A DNA stretch of 64,000 nt from JAGXRK01 sp963714415 (lineage in GTDB: Bacteria > Bacteroidota > Ignavibacteria > Ignavibacteriales > Ignavibacteriaceae): NCBI GenBank assembly GCA_963714415.1, contig CAVQOL010000001.1, positions 539,298 to 603,297 of the forward strand, read 5' to 3'. Shown here piece by piece: positions 18,619 through 28,212 of the stretch. How positions within the stretch are numbered: position 1 is the stretch's first letter; each line of letters opens with the position of its first letter. The notes beneath the pieces are model-generated. The model had not been told where the DNA came from. It made no database searches and saw only the letters and a program-made list of their open reading frames with translations. The position numbers and the translations under genes are program-made.

Positions 18619-20041
18619 CTTAAAATTCGCTCCTGAACAAGTTTATATAGAAAATACAGCTAATAATTCATCTTTAGTGTGGAAAAATTGCCTGTCCAGA
18701 ATCAAAGAGAACGTTACTCTAATGACCTACAATACTTGGTTTTTGCCAATTCGTCCTGTGGAAGTTATTGATTCTACTCTTAAGGTTCAGTTGCCAAGTC
18801 AGTTTTTTTGGGAGTGGCTTGATGAACACTATAGCTTGTTAATTCACAAAGTTTTAGGCGAAGTTCTCGGACCGGGATCAAAACTTGCCTATATAATTAG
18901 TGATGAAACATCCGAGATTGAGGATAATAACTCCGGAAACATTAACGTTATAAAAACTGTAACTACAGTAACAAAGTCTTCAGAAGCAAAAAAAAATAAT
19001 ATTGAATCGCATTTAAATTCCAGGTATCGATTTGACAATTTTATAAAAGGCGAAGGTAACGAACTTGCCCGCGCTGCTGCGGGTGCTATAAGTGATAACC
19101 CCGGGGGCACTTCTTTTAATCCTTTCTTCGTTTATGGTGGCGTTGGTCTAGGAAAGACACACTTAATTCAAGCGATTGGTAATAGCATTTTAGAAATTTT
19201 TCCAGATAAAAAAGTAATTTATTTATCATCAGACAGTTTTACCGTTGAGTTTGTTGAAGCAATTCAATCGAATAAAATAAATGAGTTTTCTGGTTTTTAT
19301 AGAAGTATGGATGTTCTTATAATTGATGATATCCAGTTTCTTATCGGTAAAGAAAAGACCCAGGATCTTTTCTTTCATATTTTTAACACTCTTCATCAAT
19401 CTAAAAAGCAGATTATTCTAACATCGGATAAATCGCCAAAAGATTTAAAAGGATTAGATGAAAGACTTATCTCCCGCTTTCTATGGGGTCTTCAGGCAGA
19501 TATTCAACCTCCGGCATTTGAAACCAGAATAGCAATTCTGAAAAAGAAAACAGAAGACTATGGAATGAATATCTCTTCCGAAATTATTGAGTATATAGCT
19601 TACCATATTACTTCCAACATACGTGAACTTGAAGGCTGTCTTATAAAGCTTCTTGCTAACGCTTCTCTCAATTCAAAAGAAATAACCTTAGATCTCGCAA
19701 AAAAAATTGTTAGAGAAGTTGGTACCGAAAGAAAAAATAATTTAACTGTTACGATTGACGAAATAACTAAAATCGTGTGCGGACATCTTAGCGTTGCTGA
19801 AAATAAAGTTCGCGAGAAGACCCGTAAAAAGGAAGTGGTTTTAGCCAGGCAGATATCCATGTATCTTGCTAGTAAAATGACAAAATCCTCACTAAAAACT
19901 ATCGGCTTACATTTTGGAGGAAGAGATCATTCTACCGTGATACACGCATGTACCACTATAGAACACTCTGTTAATAACGATATTATCATAAAAGAGATGG
20001 TTGAAAATTTAAAAAGCAAGATAGAATTAAGTTCCTCATAG
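18611..20041 (+). CDS. dnaA: chromosomal replication initiator protein DnaA
   Basis: 476 residues; binds DnaA boxes and opens the origin. Domain I (WKNCLSRIKENVTLMTYNTW) is followed by a polar linker, then the AAA+ domain with Walker A GGVGLGKT at 176-183, Walker B LIIDDIQF with the Asp pair at 239-240, and sensor/arginine motifs near GLDERLISRF. Domain IV carries the DNA-binding signature GGRDHSTVIHA. The GTG at 18611 is the best start because it leaves 23 residues before the conserved Trp and no upstream ATG exists in frame. No clear Shine-Dalgarno site is visible. The start lies within a perfect DnaA box, which suggests autoregulation. Confidence 0.97.
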   Translation: MDNLKFAPEQVYIENTANNSSLVWKNCLSRIKENVTLMTYNTWFLPIRPVEVIDSTLKVQLPSQFFWEWLDEHYSLLIHKVLGEVLGPGSKLAYIISDETSEIEDNNSGNINVIKTVTTVTKSSEAKKNNIESHLNSRYRFDNFIKGEGNELARAAAGAISDNPGGTSFNPFFVYGGVGLGKTHLIQAIGNSILEIFPDKKVIYLSSDSFTVEFVEAIQSNKINEFSGFYRSMDVLIIDDIQFLIGKEKTQDLFFHIFNTLHQSKKQIILTSDKSPKDLKGLDERLISRFLWGLQADIQPPAFETRIAILKKKTEDYGMNISSEIIEYIAYHITSNIRELEGCLIKLLANASLNSKEITLDLAKKIVREVGTERKNNLTVTIDEITKIVCGHLSVAENKVREKTRKKEVVLARQISMYLASKMTKSSLKTIGLHFGGRDHSTVIHACTTIEHSVNNDIIIKEMVENLKSKIELSSS

Positions 20042-20378
20042 GAAATTTTAACCGATTTTCAGATAAAATAATGTTGATAATATGTTTATTCGTGGTTAAA
20101 GATTTGTTGAAAATATTAAAGTAATTAACAGTTTGTTTTGGAACCCGGGCTTTTTAACTTAATATCCACATCTTCGGTATGATTATTGGTATACTATTGC
20201 TGATAATTAAAAGGTTTACGGGGTTATAAACATATCAACAGCATTATAATTGTTATTAATATTTTAAAATATATTTAATATTAATTATAACGTTGTTTAT
20301 AAATACAATTTGATTATTAAAGTTAAAAAATCTAATTTCACTGGTAATAAAATCAATAAATATTATATGAGGACTAAA
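20042..20378. other. candidate oriC: AT-rich spacer downstream of dnaA with DnaA-box-like sites
   Basis: 337 bases without a gene. DnaA-box-like 9-mers are TGTTGATAA (20072-20080), ATATCCACA (20162-20170, one mismatch from consensus) and ATATCAACA (20232-20240, two mismatches). They are followed by an almost pure A/T stretch at about 20244-20290 that could serve as the unwinding element. Bipartite origins flanking dnaA are known in several phyla, so this spacer and 18184-18618 together are the best origin candidate. Confidence 0.6.
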
Positions 20379-20790
20379 ATGAATAAAAAGCTAACTTTCT
20401 TAATAGCCTTTTTAGCCTTAGTTTCTTTGAGCTTCATTAGCTGTTCTGAATCATTTGAAAACGAGTTTAAAATAGTTAACAATTCTCAGGCAAATCTAGA
20501 GTTATTATTCGGATCAAAAACTTACAATGTTGCATCCGGAGAAACATTGGTTTTAAATGATTTTACTACTGAGAGCAGTTATACTTACGAATGTAGATTT
20601 CCCGCATACCTACAATGTTTCAGGAGCAGTAACAGGAGTGATTTCCTTTGTTGATGAAGAAGCAGATGATGATAGAACAGTAGCATTGAAAGCAATGTTA
20701 TATCTGGTTTCAGTTTCAGACGCGGATATTGAAGTTTACCTAACGGTTGAAAATCTATCAGGAGTAGTAGATCCATTAGTTGGTCCATAA
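20379..20790 (+). CDS. small lipoprotein between dnaA and dnaN, +1 frameshift
   Basis: About 136 residues after repair. The ATG at 20379 has GAGG seven bases upstream. The N-terminus is a lipoprotein signal, MNKKLTFLIAFLALVSLSFI followed by SCSES, with the lipobox Cys at residue 22. The frame is lost near the AA at 20590-20591; dropping one A gives SSYTYDVDFPHTYNVSGAV and the frame runs to 20790. No domain recognised. A strong terminator follows. An envelope lipoprotein is unusual between dnaA and dnaN and must have been inserted into the replication cluster. Confidence 0.65.
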
Positions 20791-20814
20791 AAGATTTTAC
20801 AGGAATTTACCATA

Positions 20815-20850
20815 GGAGTTAGAGTCTAAAATTTGCTCTAACTCCTTTTT
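20815..20850 (+). terminator. rho-independent terminator before dnaN
   Basis: GGAGTTAGAG (20815-20824) pairs perfectly with CTCTAACTCC (20836-20845), with an 11-base loop and TTTTT directly after. This is the clearest intrinsic terminator in the window. It separates dnaA and the lipoprotein gene from dnaN, so dnaN needs its own promoter between 20850 and 20936. Confidence 0.9.
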
Positions 20851-20935
20851 CTTACCTAAATTTTATTTCAATTCAAATTGAGATTCCCCTCTATTTTTAC
20901 TATTTTACTGCGTTTCAAAAGGAGAAATTTTTACC

Positions 20936-22045
20936 ATGGAATTCAAGATCAACAGTAAGGTCTTAGAAAAACTTTTATCTAAAATAATTCCGGCAGTTCC
21001 ATCTAGAACACCGATGCCCATCCTCGAAAACTTTCTATTTGAAATTAAAGATGGTGCACTAACTGTTTGTGCAACTGATCTTGAAATAGCCTTAAGATCA
21101 TCCCTAAATGTTGCTGCTGATGAAAACATTAAGATGGTTGTACCTGCCAGGTTATTATACGACATAATAAGATCTCTGGATGACACTCAAATAGCTTTTG
21201 AAACCGAACCTAACTCAAAGTTAAAACTAACAACCGATAATGGTGTTTACAATCTAAGTTATTCTCCCGGCGAAGACTTTCCTGAAATTCCGGAAGTATC
21301 ACGAGAAAAAGAAATATCTATAAGCGGAACTGATTTAAAGAAAGCTTTTGATCAAACGGCATTTGCAATGAGTAAAGAAGATATGCGTCCGGCAATGACA
21401 GGAACACTTTTAGAATTTACCGCAGAGGGTTTAAAATTTGTTACGACCGACGGACATAGGTTAGTAAAGTATATTAATAAATCAATAAAGTCATCTGTAT
21501 CGGAACAATATATTTTACCAGAAAGAGCCATCTCTGTTTTATCTAAACAATTGGGTGAGGGAGATGTTAAACTTTACTTAAGCAAAACTCATGCATCATT
21601 TATTCTTAGTGACGGAGAATTTATAACAAGACTGATTGGTGAAAAATATCCGGCATATAGTAGTGTTATTCCGCTTGAGAACGAGAATCTTCTCATAGTA
21701 GGCAAAGCACAATTACAATCGACAATTAAAAGAATGCTTTTGTTCTCTGCCTCTACATCTAAACAAGTAAAGTTTTCTATTAGTAAAAGCAATTTACTTG
21801 TAAGTGCTGAGGATGTTGATCATGGCTCAGATGCTAAAGAAAATGTTCTGTGCGAGTATAACGGCGATGAAATGAATATTGGTTTTAACACTTCATATGT
21901 TAATGATATTCTTACACATCTAAATAGCGAGAAGATAACTTTTAAACTTCACTCACCGACAAAAGCCAGTATAGTTGAACCTAATGATATCGATGAGAAT
22001 GAAGAACTAATGATGTTATTAATGCCTGTGCGATTAAATAATTAG
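20936..22045 (+). CDS. dnaN: DNA polymerase III sliding clamp, beta subunit
   Basis: 369 residues, the normal clamp length, with three repeated clamp folds. Typical stretches are IIPAVPSRTPMPILENFLFE near the N-terminus, SYSPGEDFPEIPE, FATDGHRL-like FVTTDGHRLVKY in the middle and the C-terminal EELMMLLMPVRLNN. It encircles DNA and tethers Pol III. AAAAGGAGAAA precedes the ATG with good spacing. It begins the dnaN-recF-dciA-gyrB run; recF starts one base after its stop. Confidence 0.97.
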   Translation: MEFKINSKVLEKLLSKIIPAVPSRTPMPILENFLFEIKDGALTVCATDLEIALRSSLNVAADENIKMVVPARLLYDIIRSLDDTQIAFETEPNSKLKLTTDNGVYNLSYSPGEDFPEIPEVSREKEISISGTDLKKAFDQTAFAMSKEDMRPAMTGTLLEFTAEGLKFVTTDGHRLVKYINKSIKSSVSEQYILPERAISVLSKQLGEGDVKLYLSKTHASFILSDGEFITRLIGEKYPAYSSVIPLENENLLIVGKAQLQSTIKRMLLFSASTSKQVKFSISKSNLLVSAEDVDHGSDAKENVLCEYNGDEMNIGFNTSYVNDILTHLNSEKITFKLHSPTKASIVEPNDIDENEELMMLLMPVRLNN

Positions 22046-22046
22046 T

Positions 22047-23159
22047 ATGATTCTTTCCTCTGTTTCGTTAAAAGACTTCAGAAGTCATATAAATACTTCT
22101 ATCAATTTCAGCAACGGATTAAACTATATTGTCGGAGGTAACGGACAGGGCAAAACAAGTGTGTTGGAATCAATATATTATTTGTGTACTTCAAAGAGCA
22201 ACATTACCAGGTCGGATAGTGAAGTGGTTAGATTCGATCAAAATGATTTTGAAATAAAAGGATGGTTTAAGGATCTAACAGAAGATATCGTAAAACTGAT
22301 CTATTCTTTTTCCGAAAACAAAAAATATTATTACCTTAATGAAAAATTAGTCAGCAGAACCGCCGAAGTAATAGGCAGATTTCCAGTTGTTGTTCTCACG
22401 CCCGCCGATCATGCAATTACACAAGGCACACCTTCTGAAAGAAGGAAACTAATAGATTCAATTATTTCACAGGCAAGCAGCAATTATCTTTTTAACCTGC
22501 TTGATTATAATAAAACGCTCAGGCAACGATCTTCTTTATTAACCAGGTTAAAAGAATATAGATATTCAGACGACTTTAAAGAGCTTGATTCCTGGACGGA
22601 AAGATTAATTAAAACCGGTTCCGAAATTATTACATATAGAAAAAAGTTTATCAACGAGTATAACACTTATGTTAGAGATTCTTTTTTCCAAATAATGAAT
22701 AACGAAGAAATTCCTTCAATAAAATATTCCTATCTGGAAAATTATAATGGGGATAATATTGACGAAAGATTTGAGTTGTTGCTAAAAGAAAAAAAAGATG
22801 AAGAGCTTAGAAGATGTGTAAATCTTGTCGGACCACATAGAGATGATTTAATTTTTGAAATAAATGATTTTAATCTTAAAACGTTTGGTTCACAAGGACA
22901 AAACAAAACATTTCAAACAGCATTAAGATTTGCAGAGTTTTTTTATTTAAAAGATATTACGAACAAAACACCAATATTTTTACTTGATGATGTCTTTGGT
23001 GAACTTGATGCATTTAGGTCTGTAAAAATAAGTGAATATCTTGGAAAGGTTGGGCAAGCATTTATAACGCTAACCGATTTTGCCAACTTTTCCTTTTTGT
23101 CAAAAGGCGATAACGATTCTTTGGTTAGGTTGCAAAATGGAAAGATTAATTATGCCTGA
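22047..23159 (+). CDS. recF: DNA replication and repair protein RecF
   Basis: 370 residues; SMC-like ATPase that loads RecA at single-strand gaps. Walker A is GGNGQGKTS near residue 31, the signature segment is TFGSQGQNKTF, and Walker B is FLLDDVFGELD. The N-terminal LKDFRSH and the VVLTPADHAITQGTPSERRK region are typical. The ATG lies one base after the dnaN stop, and the 3' end overlaps dciA by eight bases, so translation is coupled. Confidence 0.97.
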   Translation: MILSSVSLKDFRSHINTSINFSNGLNYIVGGNGQGKTSVLESIYYLCTSKSNITRSDSEVVRFDQNDFEIKGWFKDLTEDIVKLIYSFSENKKYYYLNEKLVSRTAEVIGRFPVVVLTPADHAITQGTPSERRKLIDSIISQASSNYLFNLLDYNKTLRQRSSLLTRLKEYRYSDDFKELDSWTERLIKTGSEIITYRKKFINEYNTYVRDSFFQIMNNEEIPSIKYSYLENYNGDNIDERFELLLKEKKDEELRRCVNLVGPHRDDLIFEINDFNLKTFGSQGQNKTFQTALRFAEFFYLKDITNKTPIFLLDDVFGELDAFRSVKISEYLGKVGQAFITLTDFANFSFLSKGDNDSLVRLQNGKINYA

Positions 23160-23439
23160 CAGATTTAGAAGCCTGAAAGATGTTTTTAACCAAGAACCCG
23201 GGCTAAAAAAAATAAGAGAGACCGTAAAAAGCAACGATATAGTGAACGACTTTAAGGATATTTTTCCGGATCTGGTAAAAATAGTTTCTTCTGTTAAATC
23301 GAATAAAAACACACTGGTTATTAAAGTTGAGAATCCAGCCTGGAGACAGGAATTAAAGAACAAGGAAGAAAGTATAATAAGCAAAATAAATTCTTTCTAT
23401 AATGAAGAAAGAATAAAACAAATTAGATTTACATATTGA
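23152..23439 (+). CDS. dciA: DciA-type (DUF721) helicase-loading protein
   Basis: 95 residues with the DUF721 domain, seen as the helix IVNDFKDIFPDLVKIVSSVK, then LVIKVENPAWRQELKNKEES and a final ERIKQIRFTY. DciA helps load the replicative helicase in bacteria that lack DnaC/DnaI. The ATG at 23152, inside the end of recF with GGAAAG before it, was preferred over the in-frame start at 23080. Its place between recF and gyrB is conserved in many Bacteroidota and Chlorobi. Confidence 0.85.
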   Translation: MPDRFRSLKDVFNQEPGLKKIRETVKSNDIVNDFKDIFPDLVKIVSSVKSNKNTLVIKVENPAWRQELKNKEESIISKINSFYNEERIKQIRFTY

Positions 23440-23456
23440 AGGACAAAAAATAACGT

Positions 23457-25448
23457 ATGGCAAAGAATAATAATAAAAACAACGGCAACGACTATAGCGC
23501 CAAAAATATAAATGTACTAAAAGGACTGGAAGCAGTTAGAAAACGTCCAGCTATGTACATTGGCGATGTTAGTTCACGAGGGCTTCATCATCTTATTAAC
23601 GAAGTTGTAGATAACAGTATTGATGAAGCACTTGCAGGATTTAATGATCGGGTTATTGTAACGTTACATAAAGATGACAGCGTGTCTGTTGAAGATAAGG
23701 GAAGAGGAATTCCAATTGATATTCATCCCATCGAAAAAAAATCTGCACTTGAAGTTGTAATGACAGTTCTTCACGCCGGCGGAAAGTTTGATAAGAACTC
23801 TTATAAAGTATCAGGCGGTTTGCACGGTGTTGGAGTTTCTGTCGTTAACGCACTTTCGGAGTGGATGAGAGCTGAAGTTAAGAGAGATGGCAAAACATAT
23901 TTCCAGGAATATAGAAAAGGGATTCCGGTTGAAAAGGTTAAACAAATAGGGACATATAAGGGAGACCAAACAGGAACAAAAATATCCTTTCTGCCCGACA
24001 ACTCAATTTTCAGGGTTACAAAATTTAATTTTGAAACGGTGGCAGAACGATTACGTGAGCTGGCATATCTGAACAAAGAAGTAACAATGATTTTGAAAGG
24101 CGAAGAAGAAAAACTAGAGGAATCTTTCAGATTTAAAGGCGGACTAGTAGATTTTGTTAAGTATCTTGATGAACAACGCACGCCACTTCATAAGCCGGTT
24201 TATATTGAGGGTGAAAGAGACAACACCCCCGTTGAAATCGCTTTAGAATACAGCGACTCTTATTCAGAAAATGTTCATACTTATGTTAATAACATAAACA
24301 CAATTGAGGGCGGAACACATCTTGTCGGTTTCAGAACAGCCCTTACAAGAACTTTTAATAACTATGCCTATAAAAACGGACTGATTAAAGAAAATAGTAA
24401 AATTACACTATCGGGAGATGACTTTAGAGAAGGTTTAACGGCTGTTATATCGGTTAAGGTTATGGAGCCCCAGTTTGAAGGACAAACGAAAACAAAGTTA
24501 GGTAACAGCGAGGTCAAATCAATTGTAGAAACAATAGTTGGTGAAAAACTGTCTGAATATCTAGAAGAAAATCCATCTGTTGGCAAAAAAGTAATTGAAA
24601 AATGCATGCGTGCCGCAGAAGCAAGAGAAGCAGCCCGCAAAGTGCGCGATCTTATAAGAAGAAAAAACGCTCTCGACTCCATGCACCTTCCGGGCAAGCT
24701 GGCAGACTGCTCAATTAATGATCCCGAGCATTGTGAAATATATATTGTTGAGGGTGACTCTGCAGGTGGTTCTGCAAAACAAGGAAGAGATAGAAGGTTT
24801 CAGGCCATTCTTCCAATTAAAGGAAAAATTTTAAATGTGGAAAAAGCTAAGCTGAATAAAGTTCTTGAGAATCAGGAAATTCAGGCGATGATATCTGCAA
24901 TAGGTGCGGGAATTGGCGAAGATTTTAATCCCACAAAAACACGGTATGGAAAAATAATTTTAATGACAGATGCCGATATTGACGGCAGTCATATAAGAAC
25001 ACTTCTTCTTACGTTTTTCTACAGGCATATGAAAGAATTAATTCTTGCCGGTAAAGTTTATATTGCACAGCCGCCGCTATATAAAATTAAAAAAGGGAAA
25101 GAAGAGGTTTATGCCTTTGATGATGAGGAAAGAGATCAACTATTAAAAAAATTTAGAGCCGATGGCAAAGGGAAAGAGAAGGAAAAAGACCAAGAAAACA
25201 TGGAAGAAGTAGAGACCGAAGGACAGGTAAAAGGAGTAAATATTTCGCGGTATAAAGGTCTGGGAGAAATGAATCCCGAGCAGCTTTGGTCAACCACAAT
25301 GAATCCCGAGACAAGAACCATTCTTCAGGTAAATTTAGAAAGCGCTGCATCAGCAGATAAAATATTTGAAACACTTATGGGAGATGCAGTTGAGCCAAGA
25401 AGAAATTTTATTGAAAAGCATGCTAGGTATGCCAAGTTAGATGTTTAA
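23457..25448 (+). CDS. gyrB: DNA gyrase subunit B
   Basis: 663 residues; the ATPase subunit of gyrase. The GHKL ATPase domain is seen in NEVVDNSIDEALAGF, DKGRGIPIDIHP and GGLHGVGVSVVNALS. The transducer and TOPRIM domains follow, with EGDSAGGSAKQGRDRRFQA and DADIDGSHIRTLLLTF. The C-terminus has RYKGLGEMNPEQLW and ends in EKHARYAKLDV. There is no 170-residue insertion of the E. coli type. It follows dciA by 17 bases with AAGGAC upstream. gyrA is 4 kb away on the other strand. Confidence 0.98.
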   Translation: MAKNNNKNNGNDYSAKNINVLKGLEAVRKRPAMYIGDVSSRGLHHLINEVVDNSIDEALAGFNDRVIVTLHKDDSVSVEDKGRGIPIDIHPIEKKSALEVVMTVLHAGGKFDKNSYKVSGGLHGVGVSVVNALSEWMRAEVKRDGKTYFQEYRKGIPVEKVKQIGTYKGDQTGTKISFLPDNSIFRVTKFNFETVAERLRELAYLNKEVTMILKGEEEKLEESFRFKGGLVDFVKYLDEQRTPLHKPVYIEGERDNTPVEIALEYSDSYSENVHTYVNNINTIEGGTHLVGFRTALTRTFNNYAYKNGLIKENSKITLSGDDFREGLTAVISVKVMEPQFEGQTKTKLGNSEVKSIVETIVGEKLSEYLEENPSVGKKVIEKCMRAAEAREAARKVRDLIRRKNALDSMHLPGKLADCSINDPEHCEIYIVEGDSAGGSAKQGRDRRFQAILPIKGKILNVEKAKLNKVLENQEIQAMISAIGAGIGEDFNPTKTRYGKIILMTDADIDGSHIRTLLLTFFYRHMKELILAGKVYIAQPPLYKIKKGKEEVYAFDDEERDQLLKKFRADGKGKEKEKDQENMEEVETEGQVKGVNISRYKGLGEMNPEQLWSTTMNPETRTILQVNLESAASADKIFETLMGDAVEPRRNFIEKHARYAKLDV

Positions 25449-25509
25449 TACATAAAATGAATATTAACACTAAATGGCAGGAAGAAAATAATTTGATGCC
25501 AATATATAT

Positions 25510-26568
25510 ATGAAAAATCTAATTCTTGCCCTGTCAGGCATTGGCGATGCGTTAATGTTCACACCGGCATTGCGCCTACTAAGGAAAGCACGCCCAAACG
25601 CACAAATAGATGTCTTAGTTATGTTCCGCGGTGTTAAAGATCTTTGTGAATCAAACCCGGACATTGATAAGGTTATTTACTTCGATTTTATGAAAGAAGG
25701 CATTATCAACTCACTGAGATTTATTTTATCATTAAGGGGGAAGTACAACACAACCATTAGTGTTTATCCATCAAACAGAAAAGAATACAATATTATTAAT
25801 TATCTTCTTGGTGCGGAGAAGAGGGTTGGCGTTGAATATCTTCGAAGAAACAAAACAAATCTCGGGTGGCTAAATAACATAACCATCGAAGAAAACGATT
25901 CGCTTCATAATGTTCAGGAAAATATTAAGCTGGTTGAGAAGTTGTTAAAGCGAGAAATTAAGGAAGAACCAACTCTTCAAGTAAAACTAAAAGAAAGCAA
26001 TAATACTTTTACTAAAGAATTTCTGCAAGATAAATCTGTCAGTGAAAAAGATTTGGTGATTGGTTTTCATCCGGGATGTGCGACACTAAAAAATCATATT
26101 AAAAGGAGATGGGAGCCTGAAAAATTTGCCGCCCTTGCTAAGAAACTTATTGAAAACCACTCGGCCAGAATATTAATTTTTGGCGGACCGGAGGAAGACG
26201 AATTAAAACAAAACATTTTAAATCAAATTAATTCGGATAAGGCTCTCGTTGTTAATGCCCCAGACTTAATGAAAAGTGTGTCGATCATGAAAAGGTGTAA
26301 TCTTTTTGTTAGTAATGATTCAAGCTTAATGCACTTTGCCTCTGCACTTGGTTTAAAGGTTATTTCTATCATCGGACCAACGAATACAAATTACATACAT
26401 CCGTGGAAAACAGAACACAAAATAGTCTCGTTAAATCTTGATTGTTCCCCCTGCTTCTTCTATTCTCCAAAACCACTTAATTGTTCAAGAACCGACGTTC
26501 AGTTTAAATGCATACAAGAGCTTGATGTAGAAATGGTTTATACTTCGGTTAAAGAGTTTATTTCGTAA
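25510..26568 (+). CDS. glycosyltransferase family 9 (heptosyltransferase-like)
   Basis: 352 residues of the ADP-heptose:LPS heptosyltransferase type. The N-terminal segment LILALSGIGDALMFTPALRL is the family hallmark. The donor-binding half has IGFHPGCATLKNHIKRRW, then ILIFGGPEEDE, the VSNDSSLMHFASALG motif, and IIGPTNTNYIHPW. It probably adds heptose to the LPS core at the inner membrane; hldD at 9.7 kb would supply the donor. Exact linkage cannot be told. The Cys cluster CSPCFFYSPKPLNC near the C-terminus is common in such enzymes. Confidence 0.9.
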   Translation: MKNLILALSGIGDALMFTPALRLLRKARPNAQIDVLVMFRGVKDLCESNPDIDKVIYFDFMKEGIINSLRFILSLRGKYNTTISVYPSNRKEYNIINYLLGAEKRVGVEYLRRNKTNLGWLNNITIEENDSLHNVQENIKLVEKLLKREIKEEPTLQVKLKESNNTFTKEFLQDKSVSEKDLVIGFHPGCATLKNHIKRRWEPEKFAALAKKLIENHSARILIFGGPEEDELKQNILNQINSDKALVVNAPDLMKSVSIMKRCNLFVSNDSSLMHFASALGLKVISIIGPTNTNYIHPWKTEHKIVSLNLDCSPCFFYSPKPLNCSRTDVQFKCIQELDVEMVYTSVKEFIS

Positions 26569-26605
26569 AATTCAAAGCAACAAACTTCGAACAGTTAACA
26601 AAATT

Positions 26606-27478
26606 TTGAGATCAAAAACCTTTAAATATTTATTGCCAATACCCGCCGTTATATTCTGGGGAGCCTCTTTTATAGCGACAAAATATCTTCTCGATTACAT
26701 ATCTCCGGAAACAATTATCTCGATGCGGTTAATTCTGGCAATAACCCTATTGCTTCCTATCGCTTTTTATACGAAGAGAAGCTTTTCAATAAAATTAAAA
26801 AGCCATCTTTATATTTTATTGTTAGCAGCAATTGGTGTTTTCCATTTGTGGATTCAGGTAACGGGAATGAAGTTTACAACTGCAGCAAATACAGGGTGGA
26901 TAATAGGAACAGCGCCGGTTTTTATAGCAATACTCGGATTTATATTCTTTAAAGAAAAACTAAATATTATTAATATTTTAGGAATTTTAATTGCTTCGTT
27001 CGGATTGTTGTTGTTGGTCGGAAAGGGAAATCCACTAAACGTAAATTTCTTTGAACACAAGGGCGATCTATTAATTCTTGCTAGTGCTTTTACATGGGGA
27101 ATATATTCTATTGTTAATAAAAAAATATCTCTCGAATATTCTCCACTAATGACAATTCTTTATCTTTTCATTATGATGGCGGTCATCATAATCCCGTTTA
27201 ATTTAAATGAATCCACAGTAGAATCTGTAGTTAATTTAAGTGTTGTTGGATGGATTTCAATTTTGTTTTTAGGTCTATTATGCTCCGGTGTCTCGTATGT
27301 TATTTGGGCTTATGCATTAAGGGAACTTGAAACAGCAAAAGTTGGAGCGTATTTATATTTTGAACCACTCATTACTGTATTTGCCGCATGGTTAATGTTG
27401 AATGAAGAAATCACATTAATTATGATACTGAGTGGAACAATAATTACCGCAGGGGTAATATTTGTTAATAAAAAGTAA
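26606..27478 (+). CDS. EamA-family drug/metabolite transporter
   Basis: 290 residues and about ten membrane helices in two EamA repeats. The first repeat shows IPAVIFWGASFIATKYLL and TGMKFTTAANTGWIIG; the second shows ILASAFTWGIYSIVNKK and ending GTIITAGVIFVNKK. The start is a TTG at 26606; no ATG is available near the family start. These proteins carry amino acids, nucleosides or other small metabolites across the inner membrane, but the substrate cannot be read from sequence. Confidence 0.9.
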   Translation: MRSKTFKYLLPIPAVIFWGASFIATKYLLDYISPETIISMRLILAITLLLPIAFYTKRSFSIKLKSHLYILLLAAIGVFHLWIQVTGMKFTTAANTGWIIGTAPVFIAILGFIFFKEKLNIINILGILIASFGLLLLVGKGNPLNVNFFEHKGDLLILASAFTWGIYSIVNKKISLEYSPLMTILYLFIMMAVIIIPFNLNESTVESVVNLSVVGWISILFLGLLCSGVSYVIWAYALRELETAKVGAYLYFEPLITVFAAWLMLNEEITLIMILSGTIITAGVIFVNKK

Positions 27479-27565
27479 TAATGTTTGTAATTTAGTAAAG
27501 TAACTCTGTTAAAATAAATGTTTGGTTGCGGCAGCTATTTAAAACAATCACTTAAAGGAAAAAGT

Positions 27566-28078
27566 ATGAAAAAATTCTTTTTACTTTCGGTTCTATTCTC
27601 TTTAATTGCAACTCCGGTAAAGTCTCAAAACATTGAGGACATAAGACTAAAAATTGACGAAAGGAACAAGTATTACACAAAAGCAATCCTTGAAAACGAT
27701 GTAGAGGCAATGCTGGGAATGTATACAGACAATATTTTGTCTCTTCCCAGTTATCAGCCGATGATAAGAGGCATGGCCTCGGTAAGAGCAATCAGTGAAG
27801 AACAAAAAGAAACCGGCTGGAGAACAACACATTTTGTTCTTAATACAACAGATATAATTCCAGCCGGTAATTATATTATTGAAGTTGGAAATTATGATAT
27901 GATAATGAGCCCGCCGGATTCAGAGGAAGAATGGCCGGATAACGGCAAATATATTACGGTTTGGGAAGTGCAGGACGATGGCTCATTAAAGATAAGAGTG
28001 GAAACATGGAATACAGATATTAATCCATGGGTAAATATGAATGAGGAACCCATGCTTGAAGAAGAGAGCCCCGATTAA
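27566..28078 (+). CDS. secreted SnoaL/DUF4440-like protein
   Basis: 170 residues from the ATG at 27566, preceded by AAAGGAAAAAGT; the in-frame start at 27518 adds a poor extension. A signal peptide (MKKFFLLSVLFSLIATPVKSQ) leads into an NTF2-like domain: a first helix IDERNKYYTKAILENDVEAM, then MYTDNILSLPSYQPMIRG and the ending with TVWEVQDDGSLKIRVETWN. Such proteins are often binding or isomerase folds; no activity can be assigned. It stands alone, following the EamA gene. Confidence 0.75.
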   Translation: MKKFFLLSVLFSLIATPVKSQNIEDIRLKIDERNKYYTKAILENDVEAMLGMYTDNILSLPSYQPMIRGMASVRAISEEQKETGWRTTHFVLNTTDIIPAGNYIIEVGNYDMIMSPPDSEEEWPDNGKYITVWEVQDDGSLKIRVETWNTDINPWVNMNEEPMLEEESPD

Positions 28079-28212
28079 TTTTGATTTTCTCAATGAGAGA
28101 AAAATATTTGCAATTTTTATGATGTTTTGTGTTGATAAATTTTTACAACCTTCTAATATTATTGGTGTATGATTAACAAAAACTTTGTAAACACAACACA
28201 CTTGTTTTTTTT

